Positions 5,774 to 10,555 of a stretch of DNA of 10,555 nucleotides are shown piece by piece. Made by a program: the position numbers and the translations under genes. Source of the stretch: Spirochaetia bacterium (GTDB taxonomy: Bacteria > Spirochaetota > Spirochaetia > Treponematales > Rectinemataceae); the NCBI GenBank assembly GCA_021286925.1, contig JAJTBL010000038.1:1-10555 (forward strand), in the 5' to 3' direction. How positions within the stretch are numbered: the stretch's first letter is position 1; each line of letters begins with the position of its first letter. Below the pieces are notes generated by a model. It saw only the letters and a list, made by a program, of their open reading frames with translations, ran no database searches and was not told where the DNA came from.

Positions 5774-7045
5774 ATGGCGGGCGATCTGGTCATAGCTGGC
5801 GGCGCTCTGGCGAGGCATGCCGGCGATATTTTCAAGACATATATCGAACTTGCGGGCGGTACTTCAGCAAGGTTCGCTGTTTTGTGCGCGGCTTCGGGCA
5901 ATCCCGCTGCAAGCTTTTCGAATTTTTCAGGCAAGCTTGAAGCCCTGGGAATACCCCGAAATCACATTGAGCTGTTGGAAGTCTCCCCAGTTGTGCCTGG
6001 TTGGGAGCGGGGTGCCTGGGCGGAATCGGAAATCCAGAAGCTTGCTTCCGCTGACGGGCTTTGGATGACAGGAGGAGATCAGAGCCGGATAACAGCCGGT
6101 CTTTTTAGCAAGCTTGGCGATAAGAGCCTTCAGGCAAGCCCTCTGCTGAGCCTTCTACGCGAGCGCGCCAGCATTCCGCACGCGGATGGCGGTCTTGCGG
6201 TCGGCGGCTCCAGTGCGGGAGCCGCGGTCTTGAGCGATCCTATGATTTGCGCTGGTACGAGCCTCGGTGCGCTGAATCTGCCGCTTTCGGACAAACCCGG
6301 TGACGGCGAGATGAGCGATGCGCTGTGTCTCGCGCCGGGACTGGGGCTTTTCAGGGAAGGCATTGTGGACCAGCATTTTGATACACGGGCGCGGTTTGCG
6401 AGGCTTCTCATTGCGGCCATGACCGAGCCGCTGGAGCGAAGAAGGCTGGCTTTCGGGATTGCCGAAGACACGGCGCTTATCCAGCAGGGTTCTGTCCAAA
6501 TCCTCTCGGTGGTCGGAAAAGGCGGTGTCTCTGTGATCGATACCCGCGGCGCAGAACGGCGTCAGCTGGCAGACGGGAAGGCTGAAATAGCTGGCGGTGT
6601 TTTTCACTATCTGACCGAAGGAGATTCTTATTCTTTATCAAATAATGAATTGAATTTTTCAGCCAAGCGTAAAATCCAATCCGCTGAAGCAGGATTTGCT
6701 GTTCTCCAGCCAATTGCGGTCGGCCCCTTGTCTCCGTATGGAGATCTTGCGTCTTTCGTGTGCCGGATGCTGATGGACAACAGACCGGAAGAACTGTTCC
6801 GTGACCCGGCTACCGGCTGGCCATGCGTCCGCGGTCTGCTGTGCGATTCGCTTCCCGACTGGAGCGTACCGAATGCACAAGACGACAGCAATCCGCTGTT
6901 TTCCGGCTGGGAAATTCGCTTTATGCGGACCGATGGTCAGAATACAGCCCGAGAATCCAGCCTTTTTTATGACGAAATCCGGGATGCCTACTCCTGCTCG
7001 AATATTCCTTTCAGAATTTTCCGTTTCTCTGCTCATTTGGTATGA
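5774..7045 (+). CDS. cphB: Cyanophycinase (peptidase family S51) with C-terminal extension
   Basis: Serine exopeptidase that cuts cyanophycin, the poly-Asp polymer with Arg side chains, into beta-Asp-Arg dipeptides; 423 aa. Visible family motifs: LVIAGGAL (5-12); MTGGDQSRI (98-106) with Gln103; nucleophile elbow GGSSAGAAV with Ser147; DQHF with His201; GIAEDTA with Glu231. The order and spacing match the Ser132, His174 and Glu201 triad of Synechocystis CphB, with about 12 extra residues between Ser and His. No signal peptide, so a cytoplasmic enzyme. Synechocystis CphB is about 271 aa; here residues about 295-423 form an extra C-terminal region of unknown role. The start at 5774 has GGAGAG four bases upstream; an overlapping ATG at 5770 is out of frame. 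Lying 51 bp after the regulator and 35 bp before the peptide-binding protein, it supplies the substrate of IadA. Confidence 0.88.
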   Translation: MAGDLVIAGGALARHAGDIFKTYIELAGGTSARFAVLCAASGNPAASFSNFSGKLEALGIPRNHIELLEVSPVVPGWERGAWAESEIQKLASADGLWMTGGDQSRITAGLFSKLGDKSLQASPLLSLLRERASIPHADGGLAVGGSSAGAAVLSDPMICAGTSLGALNLPLSDKPGDGEMSDALCLAPGLGLFREGIVDQHFDTRARFARLLIAAMTEPLERRRLAFGIAEDTALIQQGSVQILSVVGKGGVSVIDTRGAERRQLADGKAEIAGGVFHYLTEGDSYSLSNNELNFSAKRKIQSAEAGFAVLQPIAVGPLSPYGDLASFVCRMLMDNRPEELFRDPATGWPCVRGLLCDSLPDWSVPNAQDDSNPLFSGWEIRFMRTDGQNTARESSLFYDEIRDAYSCSNIPFRIFRFSAHLV

Positions 7046-7053
7046 TTCCTGCA
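7037..7053 (+). promoter_or_regulatory. Sigma54 (-24/-12) promoter upstream of the peptide-binding protein gene
   Basis: TTGGTATG-N4-CTGCA with GG (7039-7040) and GC (7051-7052) exactly ten bases apart. The 19-base block TTTGGTATGATTCCTGCAA (7036-7054) shares 14 of 19 positions with the iadA promoter (TTTGGCATAAAATCTGCAA). It overlaps the cyanophycinase stop codon. The predicted start is near 7064, giving a leader of about 17 nt, with the GGAGG site at 7071-7075. Confidence 0.68.
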
Positions 7054-7080
7054 AAGAAATCATGAGATGAGGAGGCTCTC

Positions 7081-8958
7081 ATGAAAAGAAGGTATTTGAT
7101 CGTGGCACTGGGTCTGGCGCTCTGTGCCCTTGCTGCTGTTGGCGCACAGGATCGCTACTATGCGACCTACACGGCAGAAGGTTCTTCGCTTCGATATTTT
7201 TACACTCCTGACACAACCGATCAGCGAATCGCTGCGAATACGCAGGATGGTCTGGTGGAACAGGATCGATTTGGGCGCTTTGTCCCTTCGCTCGCTGAGC
7301 GCTGGGAGGCTAGCCCCGATTCCAAAGTCTGGACATTCTACCTGAGAAAAGACGTGCCCTGGGTAGATTCCAAAGGGCAGAAGACAAAGTATGAAATAAC
7401 GGCCGATGACTTTGTGGAAGGTTTCCGCTATGTCGCAGATCCGAAAAATGGCATTAAAAATCTCTCGAAAGATATCCGTCGGATGATTGTCGGTCTCAAC
7501 GATTATTATCTGGATCTGGTCGATTTTGATGCTGGCAAAATCAAAGACAAGACACGGGATCAGCTGCTCGGCAATTTTGCCAAGGTCGGCGTAAAAGCTC
7601 TTGATAAATACACCGTCCAGTACACTCTGGCCCGGCCGACTCCCTATTTCCTTTCCTTCCTGGTCATGGAGCTTTTTCTCCCGGTTGAAAAAGAGTTCCT
7701 TGATTCGGTTGGCGAAAATTTCGGCATATCCAAGGAAAACCTGCTGTTCTCGGGAGCTTACTATATTTCCGACTGGCAGCGGGATAAGCAGATTGTCCTG
7801 AAAGCCAATCCCTTGTATTGGGATGCAAAATCGGTAACGGTCAAAACCGTGAGCCTGCAGAAAATAGTCGATCCGACAATCACCTTGCAGATGTTCCAGC
7901 GAGGCGAGCTGTCGAGCGCAACGCTGACCGCTGAGCAAGTGAAGGCGCTTGCCGGAACCAAATGGGCGGACAATGTGTTCATGGCTGAGCCTTCAACGGT
8001 TACCTATTGGTTTGTGCAGAATTTTACTTCCGCCAATCCTGAGTTTAAAGCGTTCGTGAATAATCTGAATTTCAGGAAGGCGCTGTATTATGGTTTGGAT
8101 CGCGCCAAGCTCAACGAGCTGGATGATCCCTACCAGCCTGCGGCGACTCTGAGGAATACGGTTGTTCCTGAACAGGCGGCTTTTGATGAAAAAGGCAAGG
8201 ACTATGCGGATTATCCTGAAGTCAAGGCTATCCGCGATGCCGGCAATTACTATGACAAGGCTAAGGCGCAGGATTACTTCCGAAAAGCGCTCGCAGAGGT
8301 TACTGACGGCAAAGGCACGATTAAGGGTGTTCAGCCTGCAACGGTGGATTGGAAGCCGATTGCCGAACTGAAGATTGATGGGAAGCTTCCGCTCCAGATG
8401 GTGTATGTCTACCTGCCGGGCGCGACTGAAACCAAGCGCGCATTCCTTTTCAAAGCCATGCTTGAGGATTTGTTCGGCAAGGACAACATTCAGGTAACGC
8501 TGGCGCAGGTTATTGACGACATTTTCGCCGAAGCTGTCGAGCCTCGTCGCTTTGACATGCTGCATGACAATTTCCGCTTCGGCTTTGCCGATCCGAGCGC
8601 TCAGCTGGGGCGCCTGGTAACGAAAGGCGCGGTCAATGACGGCGAATTCTCCGATCCCGAGTTCGACAAGCTGGTTGATGAAGCTTCGCAGAAAACGGTT
8701 CTGTCCGAGCGGTTCAAGATTTTCTCCAAGGCGGAAGCGCTCTTTATCGACCGCTGTTATGTCTACCCCTGGAGAATGGGCGGCGCCTCCTACATGTTGA
8801 GCAAGGTTGTTCCCTTCACCTATCCGCGCGGCGGATTTGGCATCACAAGGTTCAAATACAAGGGCATGATTGTTCAAAAAGATCCGCTTACCTCCAAGCA
8901 GTATGAAGAACTGAAAAAAGCGTTCTACGAAGAAATGAACAAAGCTACTGCAAAGTAG
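7081..8958 (+). CDS. oppA: Oligopeptide/dipeptide ABC transporter substrate-binding protein (SBP family 5)
   Basis: Extracytoplasmic peptide-binding protein, 625 aa, somewhat longer than the typical 500-560. Residues 1-22 are a signal peptide (MKRRY, hydrophobic core, AAVGA-Q). Cys16 within LALC could instead be a relaxed lipoprotein site. The family-5 pattern is clear: NTQDGLVEQDRFGRFVPSLA then W-TFYLRKDVPWVDSKG near the start; FLSFLVMELFLPV and FSGAYYISDW in the middle; NPLYWDAK; FRKALYYGLDR; and FDMLHDNF with FADPSAQ toward the end. GGAGG lies five bases before the ATG. It has its own sigma54 promoter and a terminator-like hairpin after it, then two permease genes. The context suggests it captures beta-aspartyl dipeptides or arginine-rich peptides; that is inference, and the opp/dpp distinction cannot be made from sequence. 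Confidence 0.88.
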   Translation: MKRRYLIVALGLALCALAAVGAQDRYYATYTAEGSSLRYFYTPDTTDQRIAANTQDGLVEQDRFGRFVPSLAERWEASPDSKVWTFYLRKDVPWVDSKGQKTKYEITADDFVEGFRYVADPKNGIKNLSKDIRRMIVGLNDYYLDLVDFDAGKIKDKTRDQLLGNFAKVGVKALDKYTVQYTLARPTPYFLSFLVMELFLPVEKEFLDSVGENFGISKENLLFSGAYYISDWQRDKQIVLKANPLYWDAKSVTVKTVSLQKIVDPTITLQMFQRGELSSATLTAEQVKALAGTKWADNVFMAEPSTVTYWFVQNFTSANPEFKAFVNNLNFRKALYYGLDRAKLNELDDPYQPAATLRNTVVPEQAAFDEKGKDYADYPEVKAIRDAGNYYDKAKAQDYFRKALAEVTDGKGTIKGVQPATVDWKPIAELKIDGKLPLQMVYVYLPGATETKRAFLFKAMLEDLFGKDNIQVTLAQVIDDIFAEAVEPRRFDMLHDNFRFGFADPSAQLGRLVTKGAVNDGEFSDPEFDKLVDEASQKTVLSERFKIFSKAEALFIDRCYVYPWRMGGASYMLSKVVPFTYPRGGFGITRFKYKGMIVQKDPLTSKQYEELKKAFYEEMNKATAK

Positions 8959-8970
8959 TGTACAATTGAT

Positions 8971-9011
8971 GGCGGCGCCTGGTCTCATTCCGATCGGGAG
9001 CCGCCTTTTTT
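8971..9011 (+). terminator. Hairpin with T-run between binding protein and permease genes
   Basis: GGCGGC (8971-8976) pairs with GCCGCC (9000-9005), followed at once by six T (9006-9011). The loop can form an inner TCTC/GGGA stem. This is the layout of an intrinsic terminator placed 12 bases after the binding-protein stop, with the first permease only 28 bases further on. I see no promoter between, so partial read-through is expected, giving more binding protein than permease. Confidence 0.78.
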
Positions 9012-9039
9012 ATTCCACCCTTTTTTTCAAGAGGTGCGC

Positions 9040-9990
9040 ATGCTTTCCTATATCCTGAAACGCCTGGGGCAATCGCTGATTACGGTCGCCATAGTCATCA
9101 TAACTGTGTTTCTCCTGCTCAGGCTGATGCCAAAGAGCGGCTATTTTACCCGTGAAGATTATGTGAATATGGATGAATCAGCCAGAACCGCGTATTTGCG
9201 GAGCCTGGGGGTCATGGATGATCCTGTAACGCAGTTTGTCCGTTTTGCCGGCGGTGTCGTGCGGGGAAACTGGGGAAGGTCGATTTCGGTCTATCCTAAA
9301 TCACCGGTCATGACCATAATTAAGGAAAAAGCGCCGTATTCGCTCTGGTTCGGGCTGGCCGCTTTGGCGATCAGCATGGGGCTGGGGCTGACCATGGGTG
9401 TCCTGATGGCGCGTCATAAGGACGGAATTTTTGACACTTTTGGCACTTTGTACGTCACCATTGTCCGAGCGATTCCGAGCCTTATCTGGCTTTTCCTTAT
9501 ACAGCAATGGGTTACGGGTTGGTTGGGCTGGCCGATGGTTTTCTATGAAGACAGGCCGGTGTCCTGGATTCTCCCGACAATTTCCCTGGCGCTGACAGGG
9601 ATTGCCTGGTACGCAATTTGGCTCAGGCGCTTCATGGTGGATGAAGAAAATAAGGATTATGTCAAGTTCGCGACCGCCAAAGGCATTCCGCGGACAAGAA
9701 TCATGCGGAAGCATGTTCTGCGGAATGCACTGGTGCCGCTTATTCAATATTTTCCTCAGCAGGTATTGCTCACGATCGCTGGTTCCCTTCTAATAGAAAG
9801 TATTTATTCAATTCCCGGCATGGGCGGGCTGTTGGTCAACGCTATTCGGCAGCAGGACAATCCGCTGGTGCAGGCGCTGGTGCTTTTATATGCCGTGCTT
9901 GGGATTGTGGGTGTTTTCCTGGGTGATTTGCTCATGGCAGCCGTCGACCCGCGTATCAAGCTGGCAGGCGCTCAGGGAGGTCAGGAATGA
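9040..9990 (+). CDS. oppB: Oligopeptide/dipeptide ABC transporter permease, OppB/DppB type
   Basis: First inner-membrane permease of the peptide importer, 316 aa, a typical length. It opens MLSYILKRLGQSLIT with a membrane helix at about 11-29, as OppB proteins do. A periplasmic segment carries GGVVRGNWGRS (71-81), followed by helices at about 101-124, 136-160, 175-196, 241-256 and 277-302. The EAA coupling loop is DYVKFATAKGIPRTRIMRKH (206-225), then VLRNALVPLI, and the family-typical IESIYSIPGMGGLLVNAI lies at 252-269. The ATG at 9040 is preferred over the in-frame GTG at 9034 because GAGG (9031-9034) lies five bases before it. The end overlaps the next gene by four bases (ATGA), implying coupled translation. 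Confidence 0.92.
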   Translation: MLSYILKRLGQSLITVAIVIITVFLLLRLMPKSGYFTREDYVNMDESARTAYLRSLGVMDDPVTQFVRFAGGVVRGNWGRSISVYPKSPVMTIIKEKAPYSLWFGLAALAISMGLGLTMGVLMARHKDGIFDTFGTLYVTIVRAIPSLIWLFLIQQWVTGWLGWPMVFYEDRPVSWILPTISLALTGIAWYAIWLRRFMVDEENKDYVKFATAKGIPRTRIMRKHVLRNALVPLIQYFPQQVLLTIAGSLLIESIYSIPGMGGLLVNAIRQQDNPLVQALVLLYAVLGIVGVFLGDLLMAAVDPRIKLAGAQGGQE

Positions 9991-10555
9991 AACATGAAAT
10001 TCCGATGGTCAATGATGAGCTTTTCCGGCCTGCCCCTTTTAATGAATCTGAAGCTGAGTTGACCGGTTACGCCCGCTATTCGTACTGGCGTTCTACCTTT
10101 CGGACTTTCTTGAAAAGCCCGGTTTCAATTGCCCTGCTTGCGCTGATTTTTGTGCTGACATTGTTTGCTTTTGTGTACCCCGTGCTTTCAAAAACCGACC
10201 CGAACGCCGTCGCGCTCGATACAAGCCGCTGGAATCTCAAGCCCGGGGCTGAGGGCGGTATTTTCGGCACCGACGGTTTGGGCCGTGATATCTGGGCGCG
10301 GACATGGTATGGAACCCGCACATCTCTTTTGCTTGGCTTTGTCATCGCGCTGTTCGATGTCGGCATCGGCATGATAGCCGGCGCGCTCTGGGGCTATGTC
10401 AAGCGCATCGACCGCATCATGACGGAACTCTACAATGTTCTGAACAATATTCCGCAGACCGTTTTTCTGGTTCTCCTCGCTTACATCATGAGGCCGGGCT
10501 TCTGGACGATTGTCGTCGCGCTCTGCTCCACCGGCTGGATCAGCATTGCGCGGTT
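9987..10555 (+). CDS. oppC: Oligopeptide/dipeptide ABC transporter permease, OppC/DppC type (3' end beyond window)
   Basis: Second permease of the peptide importer; the window shows 189 residues. A cytoplasmic N-terminus of about 45 residues (RYSYWRSTFRTFLKSP) precedes a first helix (47-66). The OppC hallmark GIFGTDGLGRDIWARTWYGTRTSL (91-114) then leads to helices at about 115-137 and 157-180, with NNIPQTVFLVLLAYIM after the first of these. The ATG overlaps the stop of the preceding permease gene (ATGA), and GGGAGG (9975-9980) lies six bases upstream. The ATPase subunits would be expected further downstream. The substrate is inferred from the cluster only. Confidence 0.92.
   Translation, partial: MKHEIPMVNDELFRPAPFNESEAELTGYARYSYWRSTFRTFLKSPVSIALLALIFVLTLFAFVYPVLSKTDPNAVALDTSRWNLKPGAEGGIFGTDGLGRDIWARTWYGTRTSLLLGFVIALFDVGIGMIAGALWGYVKRIDRIMTELYNVLNNIPQTVFLVLLAYIMRPGFWTIVVALCSTGWISIAR

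Noticed and set aside
7060..8988. Long minus-strand ORFs (292 and 331 aa) opposite the peptide-binding protein.
   Set aside because: They are antisense to an intact family-5 binding protein with a signal peptide and show no recognisable domain.

Overview
The window looks like chromosomal DNA of a free-living or gut anaerobe, possibly a spirochaete (Treponema/Sphaerochaeta-like) or clostridium-like lineage. This is inference from protein style (COG1840-type binding protein, sigma54 regulator with a receptor-like N-terminus and winged-helix C-terminus, cyanophycinase with a C-terminal extension), not from a marker gene. Coding density is high. I saw no rRNA, tRNA, CRISPR or mobile element, and no gene-free stretch exceeds 300 bases.

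Region 1 (1-1695, minus strand) is the start of an ABC importer operon of the iron(III)/COG1840-COG1178 type: a secreted binding protein, then a permease cut by the window edge, with a hairpin between them. Region 2 (1696-1884) is an AT-rich divergent promoter region with one near-consensus sigma70 promoter on each strand, both with 17-bp spacers. Region 3 (1885-2238, plus) is a small thioredoxin-fold protein with adjacent cysteines; a perfect 28-bp direct repeat begins inside its last codons.

Region 4 (2343-10555, plus) is the main interest. It encodes isoaspartyl dipeptidase (IadA), a sigma54-dependent activator, cyanophycinase, and an oligopeptide-type ABC importer (binding protein, two permeases, the second cut by the window end). 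Cyanophycinase cuts the storage polymer cyanophycin into beta-Asp-Arg dipeptides, and isoaspartyl dipeptidase splits those into Asp and Arg. The locus therefore encodes a coherent cyanophycin / isoaspartyl-dipeptide catabolic pathway with a candidate importer and its own regulator.

The regulation is legible. Two sigma54 (-24/-12) promoters with exact GG-N10-GC spacing and 14/19 identity lie just upstream of iadA and of the peptide-binding protein gene, giving predicted leaders of about 26 and 17 nt. A weaker third candidate precedes the cyanophycinase. The activator carries all sigma54-contact and ATPase motifs but ends in a winged helix rather than a Fis-type helix. A G8 tract in its linker could make it switchable. 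The 28-bp direct repeats lie at about -145 to -79 from the iadA promoter, where enhancer sites for such an activator are expected. No cyanophycin synthetase is present in the window.
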